From Flavicella marina (lineage in GTDB: Bacteria > Bacteroidota > Bacteroidia > Flavobacteriales > Flavobacteriaceae): a DNA stretch of 64,000 bases. Position 1 is the stretch's first letter, and every line of letters begins with the position of its first letter. Positions 1-8,316 of this stretch are shown piece after piece. Below the pieces are notes generated by a model. It saw only the letters and a list, made by a program, of their open reading frames with translations, did not search any database and had not been told where the DNA came from. The stretch spans positions 372,001-436,000 of the forward strand of contig NZ_VYVA01000001.1 in the NCBI RefSeq assembly GCF_009193215.1. Reading direction: 5' to 3'. A program made the translations under genes and the position numbers.

Positions 1-43
1 GTATTGAAAATACCAAAACAGCGAGTAAAATTATTTTTTTCAT
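1..43 (-). CDS. Partial secreted or lipoprotein gene, N-terminus only
   Basis: An ATG on the minus strand at 43-41 opens a frame without a stop to the window edge. It reads MKKIILLAVLVFSI, a lysine-rich start followed by a hydrophobic stretch, as in a Sec or lipoprotein signal peptide. The rest of the gene lies outside the window, so no function can be given. It would be the next gene on the same strand after the VOC gene. Confidence 0.45.
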   Translation of the reverse strand, partial: MKKIILLAVLVFSI

Positions 44-178
44 TTTTTGAAACTTTTAAATTGTTATTATATTTCTGAAGAAAAGCAATACCCACTTATA
101 AACTAACCAAAACCAAATCAAAAGCGAAACTTAAAAAACTTCAACTCTTATCTAAGCAGGTATATGCTTCTTCAATTT

Positions 179-499
179 TTATTCTTTTACTTCCATAAAT
201 TCAACCGGAGAACCGTTGTGAACAATAAAAGCCACTCTAACTCCTTCACCTGGTGAAAAGGTTTCGACTAATATTTCTTTCCCTTCAATAGCTTCCTCGA
301 TATTATCTACTAAAAATGCGACATGAGGCAATTTCTGCATCATTTCAGGCATAGGAGAATCCGAATCAAACTTTATCCATTCTACTCCATATTCATCTTT
401 ACTAAAATCTGTATAATGAATCTTCCCTGGCTCGTAAAAACCATCCCAATTTTTTTCTTCTGTTGTTGGGATTCCAATATGACTAAATTTATAATCCAT
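179..499 (-). CDS. VOC-fold (glyoxalase/bleomycin-resistance-like) small protein
   Basis: A 106-residue protein with the layout of a single VOC module: an N-terminal beta strand (MDYKFSHIGIPT), a central PHVAFLVDNIEEAI segment, and a final strand VEFMEVKE. The His in SHIGI, the His in PHVAF and the terminal Glu in EFME are where VOC enzymes place metal ligands. The family includes lyases, dioxygenases and binding proteins, so the substrate cannot be named. Its start codon is followed upstream by about 115 bp without a gene before the AraC regulator on the same strand. The fold assignment is by pattern and is fairly secure; the activity is unknown. Confidence 0.7.
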   Translation of the reverse strand: MDYKFSHIGIPTTEEKNWDGFYEPGKIHYTDFSKDEYGVEWIKFDSDSPMPEMMQKLPHVAFLVDNIEEAIEGKEILVETFSPGEGVRVAFIVHNGSPVEFMEVKE

Positions 500-615
500 T
501 GCTGTTGTTTAAGTTTATATTATAGTTGGAAAGTTACTTCCTGTTACAAAATTGGCTTAATTATTAGTAATTAAAACTATGGTTTTTACCCTACACCAAC
601 ATTATATTACCTTTA

Positions 616-1527
616 CTAATCGCCAATCATATTATAATATCTGTATTCGTTTGGTGTACTACCCATAGCTAACTTAAATTGCTTATTAAAATTATTAATC
701 GAATTATAACCCACCAAATAACATATTTCAGAAACCGATTTTTCTTTGTGCACCAAATACCTCAATGCTTTTTTTATTCGAACTTCATTCAAAAACTGTA
801 CGAACGATTTATTTGTCATTTTTTTAAAAAACCTACAGAAGGAATTAGGTGTCATACATGCCAAATTGGACACATCTTCAAGGGATATATTTTGTGTATA
901 ATTATCTGAAATATACTTTAAAACCGTATCCAGTTTATCGGTTTTATGAGGGACCACCTGCCTCATATCTGTGTTTGATAATCTAACCTTATCATTTGTT
1001 CTAGCCAACTTAAGTAATATTTCCATCAAATGGATTGATTGGTTCGCAAGAGGCATTTTTACAATTTTTGCTAATGTATCATGTAATTCTTCGGTGATCT
1101 CAGAACCAAAACTGACTCCAAATTTTGACTCATCTAACAGTTCCCTAATCTCAATAAACTCTGGTCTCTCAAATGTTTCTACACTGATAAACTCTTTCTT
1201 AAACTTCAGTACCGTTGTTTCAACTTGCTTGTTTCCTTCATTCTTATGATCATAGAAAGACGCATCATTTCTCCAAAGATGAGGAACATATGCACCTACC
1301 AAAACTAGATCTCCAGGATGAAAAGACGCAACGCTATCTCCGACAAACCTGATACCGCTACTTTTAGTAACATATAACAACTCAAATTGACTATGGTAGT
1401 GCCACGATGAGTCAATACAAGGCACCTTGTTTCTTAAAACGCTTAGCCTCTGATTTACAATATCTTTAGAGTTCTTTAAAAATAATTTCATAAAATCTAA
1501 TTGTTGGTCTTCTACAAATTGAATCAT
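616..1527 (-). CDS. AraC-family transcriptional regulator with N-terminal cupin domain
   Basis: A 303-residue protein. Residues about 40-110 look like a cupin sensor domain (SWHYHSQFELLYV, then FHPGDLVLVGAYVPHLW). Residues about 205-300 form the double helix-turn-helix of the AraC/XylS family (ISLEDVSNLACMTPNSFCRFF, then SVSEICYLVGYNSINNFNKQFK). Proteins of this layout sense a sugar or similar ligand and activate nearby genes. The GH16 lipoprotein gene starts the same-strand block just upstream with a 77-bp gap, so the regulator could govern or be co-transcribed with the galactan genes. That link is inference from position. The length is normal for the family. Confidence 0.9.
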   Translation of the reverse strand: MIQFVEDQQLDFMKLFLKNSKDIVNQRLSVLRNKVPCIDSSWHYHSQFELLYVTKSSGIRFVGDSVASFHPGDLVLVGAYVPHLWRNDASFYDHKNEGNKQVETTVLKFKKEFISVETFERPEFIEIRELLDESKFGVSFGSEITEELHDTLAKIVKMPLANQSIHLMEILLKLARTNDKVRLSNTDMRQVVPHKTDKLDTVLKYISDNYTQNISLEDVSNLACMTPNSFCRFFKKMTNKSFVQFLNEVRIKKALRYLVHKEKSVSEICYLVGYNSINNFNKQFKLAMGSTPNEYRYYNMIGD

Positions 1528-1604
1528 TATTACGCCTCACTAATTGTTAAAAATTATCTATCCGTCTCACGTTTTTACCTCAAAATTTTATTCTTAAAGT
1601 AAAA

Positions 1605-2612
1605 TTATTGCCAAAGTCTATAATATTCTATCTCGAAAAACACACTTCCATTTGTACCTAATTCTGACTTAGAATCTGGAACTCCATGCCATGGAAAAGT
1701 TTCTTGATCGAACCAAACATAAATTGGTTGTGTTACTACAAAGTTTTCACGATCACCGTTTCCTCCTCCTAAGTTGGTATCATCATAAGCATTTATAACT
1801 TCTCTAGATACATTTCTAAACAGCTGGCCATCTATATATATTTTCACTTCATTTTCGTTCCACTCATAACCATAAATATGAAAATCATCTGCAACTCTAA
1901 ATCCTAGATCATGATGTTCTGTATAAGTTGTTCTACCATTTCCAAAGTTAGTCCAATCATGAATAGACCACCACAATTCTCTCTCTTTTCCTGCTCTCTC
2001 TTTATTGGTCTGTTTGTGATCGCCAAACATTTCAAAAAAGTCAAATTCTGTACCACCTCCTGTAGCCCAAAAAGAACTCGTTACCTCAGCATCGGCAGCT
2101 TTTGACTTAATCTCTAAATACCCATAGGTAAATGATTTTTTAGCGATTACGGCAGCAGTTGTAATATTTTCGAAATATATTTTCTCTCCATTTACCTCGT
2201 CATAATTAAGTCCATTTACAATTTTTGGTATAAAATTATAATCTGGATCCCAACGGGTTTCTAACATTAGCTTTCCATTTTCAACTTTTACATTATCCGT
2301 TGAAAATTGTGAAGGAGCCCTACCAACGAATCTAGATTTAAACTCTCCGTTTCTACCTTGAACTAACCATTTCGTTTCGTCCAAAACTTGCCCTTCAAAT
2401 TCATCACTAAGCTCTTCATTTAACACCCAATTCCCAGAATTTTGCTGATCAGAAGCAGGTAACAATACTTTTGGTGTGTCATCAATTACTGGATCTTCCG
2501 GAAACTCCACTTCCTCATCTGCATACTCTATAAGTTCTTCGTTACTTTCACCACACGAGAACAATCCGAGCAAACCAACCATCAGTAATACTTTAGTACT
2601 AACAAAATTCAT
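1605..2612 (-). CDS. GH16 endo-glycosidase, surface lipoprotein
   Basis: The start is placed at the internal ATG at 2612, giving 335 residues. This start opens a clean lipoprotein signal ending in LGLFSC, followed by an acidic stretch (EELIEYADEE) like those that send flavobacterial lipoproteins to the cell surface. The GH16 catalytic motif is EFDFFE (E189, D191, E194: nucleophile, helper and acid/base). A later WFDQETFPWHG segment occurs in marine GH16 enzymes of the carrageenase/porphyranase/furcellaranase branches. GH16 enzymes cut internal beta-linkages of galactans and glucans. A red-algal galactan is the likely substrate, but the subfamily cannot be decided by eye. Upstream neighbours on the same strand are the flavin pair at 2762-5850. 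Confidence 0.88.
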   Translation of the reverse strand: MNFVSTKVLLMVGLLGLFSCGESNEELIEYADEEVEFPEDPVIDDTPKVLLPASDQQNSGNWVLNEELSDEFEGQVLDETKWLVQGRNGEFKSRFVGRAPSQFSTDNVKVENGKLMLETRWDPDYNFIPKIVNGLNYDEVNGEKIYFENITTAAVIAKKSFTYGYLEIKSKAADAEVTSSFWATGGGTEFDFFEMFGDHKQTNKERAGKERELWWSIHDWTNFGNGRTTYTEHHDLGFRVADDFHIYGYEWNENEVKIYIDGQLFRNVSREVINAYDDTNLGGGNGDRENFVVTQPIYVWFDQETFPWHGVPDSKSELGTNGSVFFEIEYYRLWQ

Positions 2613-2761
2613 AATTACAGTAATGTTATAAAATTCAATAACACACAAATTAAAAACATCTTAGGACTACTTTATTTACTTAACTTATCTAGTTTTAGCC
2701 AAATTTTACCCTAAAACTATCAAACAATTACCATTAACTTGTTAAAACATGAAAACAAAAG

Positions 2762-3892
2762 CTAAAGTTTGTTTTTGTTTTTTTCTTTGAAAGAATTTAT
2801 TTTTATAGCGTTTTCTTCGTTGAGTTGATACTTTTTCAAATACCAATAAGCTCTTCTCGAGATAAGAAATTCATTATGCTCTAACAACATACAAGTATTC
2901 GTTTGAATCTTTTTTGATGTATATGCTTTTGCATCCAAAAGCGTCAGAAAAAGATCTATTTCTTGATACGATGCTCTTTTTATATTTTCATCACTTATCT
3001 CCTCAAAAAAACCAGTGGGATATTCGAATTTAGTTTTCATCAAAGAATTCAATAGCCCCCTTGCCTCGTACTCGTTTGATTCTTTGTAAGTTTCAGAGAC
3101 AAATCGAAAGTACAATTGATCATTTGACTTTTCAAAATAAGCAATCGCTAAATTAAATAGTTCTTTCGATTTTTGTGCAATTTTACTAATTGCAGCTACA
3201 GAAATCTCAGAATACGATTTTCTTTTGATCAATTCCTCCAGCGCAAATATTTGATATCCTTGATTCGAACCAAGAACTAATTGTTGTAATTGTTGATTCG
3301 TATATTTTTGCGATGTAATGTTTCGAATTGCATCTACAACGTCTCCATTGGCCCAATACCAAAGTGTATAACAAGTCCAAACAGCACCTTCAACCACAGC
3401 TGATTTATCTATTTCTACCGTAGCTCCAGAAAAGGCATCCATTGCATTCGCATGGTTCGTTGACACTAGCTCATATTTGTAATAAGTTTGTAAAGGAGAA
3501 GCTTTGTCTTTTAAGATGCGATCTAATTTTTGATAATCTTCTTTTGAAAACTCAATCCCTTCATTTTTTTCAAGTGTGTTCCCATTTCTCAATTCAAGAT
3601 CTGTAAACTCTCCCAACGCATTCCAATGCACGCGAACCATAACTATTTCACATTCTTTAGAGCCACAAACGACAGATTCTACATCCATATAAAAACTAGA
3701 AGTTGCACTATAAGGACTTATGACCTCAACCAACTCACAATTAACTTTTTCCTGCAAACTAATGCCTGGATGAATGATTGAAATCTTATGTGTAAGTTGC
3801 CTATCTGAACGAACAAACCTTCTTGCTCCATATGTATTCGTAATACATAAGAACAAGAAGACTACACTTAAACTTTTTAATTTGCTATTCAT
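2762..3892 (-). CDS. Secreted protein with FMN-binding-like DxxSGAT motif, partner of the FAD oxidoreductase
   Basis: A 376-residue protein with a Sec signal peptide (MNSKLKSLSVVFLFLCITNTYG). Residues about 80-175 resemble an FMN-binding (NqrC/RnfG-type) domain. A strand with ALGEFTDLELRNG is followed by FSKEDYQKLDRILKD and then DAFSGATVE, with D152, S155, G156, A157 and T158. The D-x-x-[ST]-G-A-T pattern is where ApbE attaches FMN to threonine in known extracytoplasmic flavoproteins. The C-terminal 190 residues look helical and repeat-like; no family is recognised. Its ATG overlaps the stop of the upstream oxidoreductase gene (TAATG), so the two are translationally coupled. The fold and flavin attachment are inferred; no full-length family name is offered. 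Confidence 0.6.
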   Translation of the reverse strand: MNSKLKSLSVVFLFLCITNTYGARRFVRSDRQLTHKISIIHPGISLQEKVNCELVEVISPYSATSSFYMDVESVVCGSKECEIVMVRVHWNALGEFTDLELRNGNTLEKNEGIEFSKEDYQKLDRILKDKASPLQTYYKYELVSTNHANAMDAFSGATVEIDKSAVVEGAVWTCYTLWYWANGDVVDAIRNITSQKYTNQQLQQLVLGSNQGYQIFALEELIKRKSYSEISVAAISKIAQKSKELFNLAIAYFEKSNDQLYFRFVSETYKESNEYEARGLLNSLMKTKFEYPTGFFEEISDENIKRASYQEIDLFLTLLDAKAYTSKKIQTNTCMLLEHNEFLISRRAYWYLKKYQLNEENAIKINSFKEKNKNKL

Positions 3893-5850
3893 TAAACTTC
3901 ATAACAACGAACTTCAAATAGCTTTGCATCAGGAAATCCGTAGGTTTCTTTTAAATTTATTCGAATCGCCGTAACTTTCACTTGATCAAAATTAAATTTC
4001 ACCAAACGGGCAATGTTGTTTTCTTTAGTATCAACTTTTTGCCATACTCCATCAACTCTCACTTCCAAATTTAGAGTTTTCATCAATTCAGGTGGTACAT
4101 AATCGATAAATGATTTTCTTTGAAAATCTGTTAGTGGCTGTTTACGCATTGTTATGTTCTTCTGCAAATTCGTATCACACTTAATTTCAACTTTTGATAT
4201 CTTTACCGGAACATCCCATTCCATTTGCAAAGAAGCATCTAAACCATCAGACATCCAGTGATTTATCTTCCCATCAATATCTCTTGAAATCCCATTGATT
4301 AGATTTTTCGCAGCTCCAGATTTTGTAGATGAACCGAATATTAAACTTGCCTGTTTCGCCAAGTCTTTTGCATCATTTGCCACCACGTTCGGAATAAACA
4401 CATCATCTCTCATCAATTGCTCTTGCAATTCTTTGATGTATTTTTGACCGATATCTCTTGGGGTAACTCCTTTTTTCACACAAAGTGTTGCAGCTGTACC
4501 CACTGCTTGTCCCATTAAGGCACAGGTACCTTGAATTCTCGTGGAAGACAAAGCTATATGTGTCAAACTCGCATTTCTTCCAGCAAACATTAAGTTTGAT
4601 ATATTTTTCGAATACAACGATCTAAAAGGTACTTCGTACACTGTTTTAAATCGCTCGTGAAAGAAACTTGGTTCATTTTCTAAATCTTCTATCCCTCCAG
4701 GATTGTGTTCATCTAATGACCAACCACCAAAACCAATAGCATCTTCAAAATGCCTATGCTCTGTTAAATCTTTTTCAGACAACACATGATCTCCAATAAA
4801 CCTTCTAGACTCTCTTCTTCCAGGGAAAGAGCCAATCCAATCAATTGCAAAATTTTCAGACTCTGGAAATTTACCTGAATTTTTTATATAGTTCCATACA
4901 CCATGCGCATAGCCCATTAACTTATGTCTATTAAACTCCTGAACATCAATAATATCAAAATCATCACCCAGCTCAACCCACCAATATCCATCAACAAAAT
5001 TTCTAATCTTTCGATGTTTGGTGTTGTCCCCATTGTATTCTATCATAAATGAAGGAGGTGTATAAGGCATCGGTCTACCGTAATCTCTACCTTGCATCAA
5101 AATAGAGGCTCCCATCTGCCATCCATCTGGCTCATCTGGAGCATATTTTTCATTAAATTCTTTTTTACCTTCTCTTCCTGTTCTAAACAATGCTCCTGCT
5201 TTTGCAGCCATCAGACCATCTCCAGAACAATCAATAAAAACATCCGCCTTTAAAGTAAATTCAGTTTCAGTTGTTACTTGCCAACAACGTGCAGAAACAA
5301 TCTTATCTCCATCCATCTCTGCATCCATTGCTGCAGTATTTACCATAACTGTTAAGTTTGGCTCTCTGGTTACGTAATCATAAACCACATGATCCCACAT
5401 TGGATAAGATTCTTGTGCATTGTACAATCTATTTTCTAGCAATAGTTCTTCTACGATTCCTGTTTCTCTTTCTGCAAGTCCCGTGGACAACCTATTTACC
5501 CCATTTACTGTTACACGAATTTCACTAGACGCATTACCACCTAAAACCGGTCGATCATTCACCAATACAGTTTTGGCACCGTTTCTTGCCGAAGCTACTG
5601 CTGCGGGAATCCCAGCCATACCTGCACCAATTACAACTACATCATATTCCAAGGTTTTTTTACGGACCGGAAAAGGCACCTTTTGACCTGTACCTAATTG
5701 ATGCCATTGTTCTTGACCTCCGTTACCTTCACCTACAGAACCAACATTTGTAACTTTCGAAGCTCCTTCAACTGTTTTACAAGAAACAGGTAAAAGACTC
5801 GTGGCAACTGCGGCACCGGCAACATTTTTTAAAAAATTTCTTCTTTTCAT
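3892..5850 (-). CDS. Tat-exported FAD-dependent oxidoreductase (FAD_oxidored family)
   Basis: A 652-residue protein opening with a twin-arginine signal (MKRRNFLKN, then AAVATSLLPVSC). The dinucleotide-binding motif is VVVIGAGMAGIPAAVASA at about residues 70-90, followed by a glycine-rich ...GGNASSEIRV and a second FAD-contact region GRNASLTHIALSSTRIQG at about 425-445. Residues from about 500 look like a beta-sandwich (discoidin-like), unusual for a plain oxidoreductase and perhaps carbohydrate binding. Family members are often found in polysaccharide loci, but their reaction is mostly unknown. It is the first gene of a run with the SGAT-motif protein and, further down, the GH16 lipoprotein. 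The Cys after the Tat stretch also permits a lipoprotein. Confidence 0.85.
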   Translation of the reverse strand: MKRRNFLKNVAGAAVATSLLPVSCKTVEGASKVTNVGSVGEGNGGQEQWHQLGTGQKVPFPVRKKTLEYDVVVIGAGMAGIPAAVASARNGAKTVLVNDRPVLGGNASSEIRVTVNGVNRLSTGLAERETGIVEELLLENRLYNAQESYPMWDHVVYDYVTREPNLTVMVNTAAMDAEMDGDKIVSARCWQVTTETEFTLKADVFIDCSGDGLMAAKAGALFRTGREGKKEFNEKYAPDEPDGWQMGASILMQGRDYGRPMPYTPPSFMIEYNGDNTKHRKIRNFVDGYWWVELGDDFDIIDVQEFNRHKLMGYAHGVWNYIKNSGKFPESENFAIDWIGSFPGRRESRRFIGDHVLSEKDLTEHRHFEDAIGFGGWSLDEHNPGGIEDLENEPSFFHERFKTVYEVPFRSLYSKNISNLMFAGRNASLTHIALSSTRIQGTCALMGQAVGTAATLCVKKGVTPRDIGQKYIKELQEQLMRDDVFIPNVVANDAKDLAKQASLIFGSSTKSGAAKNLINGISRDIDGKINHWMSDGLDASLQMEWDVPVKISKVEIKCDTNLQKNITMRKQPLTDFQRKSFIDYVPPELMKTLNLEVRVDGVWQKVDTKENNIARLVKFNFDQVKVTAIRINLKETYGFPDAKLFEVRCYEV

Positions 5851-5967
5851 ATTGTTTCGTCTAAAAATTGGTATTGAATTCAGCGTTCAATGATTTCGTT
5901 TTCATGAACATCTAGCTTTACAAATATCTCTATCAACGCTCTAATCTTTGTTGTTCTCAGTATAATT

Positions 5968-5987
5968 AATGTACATCTAAGTACATT
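5968..5987. promoter_or_regulatory. Inverted repeat AATGTAC-N6-GTACATT in a divergent intergenic region
   Basis: In the 215-bp gap between the divergent FAD oxidoreductase (start 5850) and outer-membrane barrel (start 6066), AATGTAC and GTACATT form a perfect 7-bp inverted repeat with a 6-base spacer. The same bases also give a 10-bp direct repeat GTACATCTAA / GTACATTCTA. Dyads like this between divergent genes often bind a dimeric regulator. No gene or clear promoter was seen elsewhere in this gap. Confidence 0.4.
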
Positions 5988-6065
5988 CTAAAAAACCTCT
6001 TAAAATGTAACTCCCACAATTTGATGCAATTATTTATTAAATTTACATAAACTGCCTATTACATT

Positions 6066-7508
6066 ATGATCAAATACATTTTTTTAACCATTATATCTTT
6101 ATTTCACCTCAACGAAGTGTTAGCTCAAGGGAATTATAAATTGGAGAATTACGGAAACAGATCTATATTGTTAAATGGAAATGTAACGGGTAGTGTCTCT
6201 GATTTGGGACTTACGTATTACAATCCATCAAGGCTTGCTTTGGTGGAAAATGTCGCTTTCTCTATCAATGCCAAAACCTATGAATTGAAACAATTAGAGC
6301 TTACGAATACATTTGGAGACGACGAAAAAATAAAAAACAATACGTTTCGTGGACTACCAACAATGGTGGCCGGAACTTTTAAAATCCCTACTCTTGAAAA
6401 CAGTCATTTCGCATATGCGTTTATTTCAAAGACTAGAAATCAGTCGTCATTAAATTACGAAACAGCACTTATTATTGACGAAATCATAGAAGATTTCCCT
6501 GGTGATGAAAAATTTATTGGTCGTGTTACATTGAATAACTCGATCACAGATGAATGGTTCGGAGGATCGTGGGCTAGAAAATTAGGAGATCGATTTAGCA
6601 TTGGTACTTCTCTGTTTTTTTCGAAATATGCAAATATTGGTATTAGTGAACTCAATTACAATGCACTACACTCAACTGATAAAGTTGCTAATTACAATAA
6701 AGAAATTTCATATGCTTTATACTCTTATGGTTTCTTTGGAATTATCGGAGCCGCTTATAAAACTAAAGAGATCGAACTTGGAGTTAATGTTACATTGCCT
6801 TATTTACCGGTAAAAACTGAAGGGAGTTTTGTTTACAACGAATTCTTAGCAGGAATTGGCTCTGGCGAAGACATTTTTATTTACAACAATTTTTCTGGCT
6901 TAGAAGCTCAACGAAAAACACCTTTATCCATTGCTTTTGGAGCTGGAATTCCAGTAGGCAAACACACCATACATTTAAATACAGATTGGCACAGTAGCAT
7001 TTCTGCTTATGCACCGATTAACCTTCCTACCTTGGATAGTGAATTGGGTACAGCACCTACTTTCAATTTTGTCGAAGAACGTAAAATGGTCTTCAATTAT
7101 GGAATCGGAATAGAATATTACATCAACCCTAAGTTTAACGGGTATCTGAGTTATTCTTCTGATTATTCTTCCTACCTAAGAAATGCGAATATTTATGACC
7201 TTTTATCAAAACGAGAAAGTGATGTAAATTTCAAGACCGATTTTCATCATTTTGGCTTTGGTACAGATATTTCTTTCAAAACAATTCAATTGATTCTAGG
7301 AGCAACCTATTCTGCAAGTGGAGCGAATTTTGAACAACCTGTAGATTTTCCTGGTGGCTCAGAAACAACACCAAATGATATTTCAAAATTACGTATTACC
7401 CGTTGGCAATTTGTAGTAGGAATCGAAATTCCGTTTTTACAAAAAGAAATTGACAATCAACTGAACAAAATGCTAAAGAAAAAAGAAAACTCTAAAACGA
7501 ATAACTAA
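6066..7508 (+). CDS. Outer-membrane beta-barrel protein, FadL/OmpP1-like
   Basis: A 480-residue protein with a signal peptide ending at VLAQG. Its early segment (SVSDLGLTYYNPSRLALVEN) matches the 'N-P-[AS]-[GR]-L-A' start seen in FadL/OmpP1-type barrels of Bacteroidota. The rest shows alternating hydrophobic strands with aromatic girdles. The C-terminus is a charged lysine/asparagine tail rather than the usual final aromatic strand. Such proteins move hydrophobic compounds or have unknown roles. It overlaps the convergent PAP2 gene by 17 bp at the 3' end. The barrel call is good; the transport substrate is unknown. Confidence 0.65.
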   Translation: MIKYIFLTIISLFHLNEVLAQGNYKLENYGNRSILLNGNVTGSVSDLGLTYYNPSRLALVENVAFSINAKTYELKQLELTNTFGDDEKIKNNTFRGLPTMVAGTFKIPTLENSHFAYAFISKTRNQSSLNYETALIIDEIIEDFPGDEKFIGRVTLNNSITDEWFGGSWARKLGDRFSIGTSLFFSKYANIGISELNYNALHSTDKVANYNKEISYALYSYGFFGIIGAAYKTKEIELGVNVTLPYLPVKTEGSFVYNEFLAGIGSGEDIFIYNNFSGLEAQRKTPLSIAFGAGIPVGKHTIHLNTDWHSSISAYAPINLPTLDSELGTAPTFNFVEERKMVFNYGIGIEYYINPKFNGYLSYSSDYSSYLRNANIYDLLSKRESDVNFKTDFHHFGFGTDISFKTIQLILGATYSASGANFEQPVDFPGGSETTPNDISKLRITRWQFVVGIEIPFLQKEIDNQLNKMLKKKENSKTNN

Positions 7509-8232
7509 AATACACGCCGTATTCATTTTCTGAGAATTGTGGTAATAATGTGATATTTTGTGTATTCATAAACGGATTGTAATCTTTAAATGGCTCAAAA
7601 TAATATATCAATTCTGTAACTAACATTCCTAAACCGGCTCCTACTAGCACATCGGACACCCAATGTTTATTGTTCAATACTCTAAAAACTCCAGTTGTCG
7701 TTGCAAATGCATAACCGCTATATGCCAAAAGAGAAGAACTACCTTCAAACTCTTTATACAATACCGATGCATTGGTAAAGGCAAAACTTGTATGACCTGA
7801 AGGAAAAGAATATTCAGCACCATTCGGTCGGTTCTTTTGTGTAGTGCGTTTTAAGGTATGGGTGATTATCGAAGTAACGGCATTGGCCATAAATAAATAT
7901 TTTGTTTGGTCGAACCAATGATTCTTTGCTTGTACGCCAAACGCATCTGCGGCATACATCTCAATTATCGGGATGTATTGCACATAATCATCAATAGGAA
8001 AGTCATACTCGTTGCCTACTTTATTTCGAATCTCTGTTTGCCAACGTTTTTCTAAATCACTATTGTTCAAAAGCAAACCAACACCAATCAAACTAACAGG
8101 TATAATACTTTTTCGAAACAACACTGTTTTTTTGTTTTTTTGAACTGTTGATATAGTGTCTTTTACTTGTGCCGAGCTCTGAACAAATGAAGCACACAAA
8201 AAGAAAAGCAAATAGCAATATTTTTGAATCAT
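7492..8232 (-). CDS. PAP2-family phosphatase
   Basis: A 246-residue protein with signal peptide (ends SSAQ) and all three PAP2 motifs: K128-x6-R135-P136, P144-S-G-H147, and R184-x5-H190-x3-D194. The histidines are the phosphate-transfer residues. Family members dephosphorylate lipid phosphates such as phosphatidate or undecaprenyl pyrophosphate; the substrate here is not predictable. A leading signal and few obvious membrane helices suggest a periplasmic or outer-membrane-associated enzyme rather than a polytopic one. It converges on the FadL-like gene with a 17-bp overlap. A consensus promoter ends only about 8 bp before its ATG. Confidence 0.88.
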   Translation of the reverse strand: MIQKYCYLLFFLCASFVQSSAQVKDTISTVQKNKKTVLFRKSIIPVSLIGVGLLLNNSDLEKRWQTEIRNKVGNEYDFPIDDYVQYIPIIEMYAADAFGVQAKNHWFDQTKYLFMANAVTSIITHTLKRTTQKNRPNGAEYSFPSGHTSFAFTNASVLYKEFEGSSSLLAYSGYAFATTTGVFRVLNNKHWVSDVLVGAGLGMLVTELIYYFEPFKDYNPFMNTQNITLLPQFSENEYGVYFSYSF

Positions 8233-8239
8233 GGTAGCG

Positions 8240-8267
8240 CAAAGATATTGAATATTACGAAAGACAA
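8240..8267 (-). promoter_or_regulatory. Bacteroidota-type promoter of the PAP2 gene
   Basis: On the minus strand TTG (8267-8265), 17 bases, then TATCTTTG (8247-8240) match the TTG / TAnnTTTG consensus. The expected transcription start is only a few bases before the ATG at 8232, so the transcript would be nearly leaderless. Confidence 0.5.
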
Positions 8268-8316
8268 AACCAACAAACTTTCATTGGCATGAAAGAAAAT
8301 TTATTGGCTATATAAA

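Noticed and set aside
679-1249. Plus-strand open frames opposite the AraC gene
   Set aside because: They lie wholly inside a gene with a clear family match on the other strand and show no protein pattern of their own.
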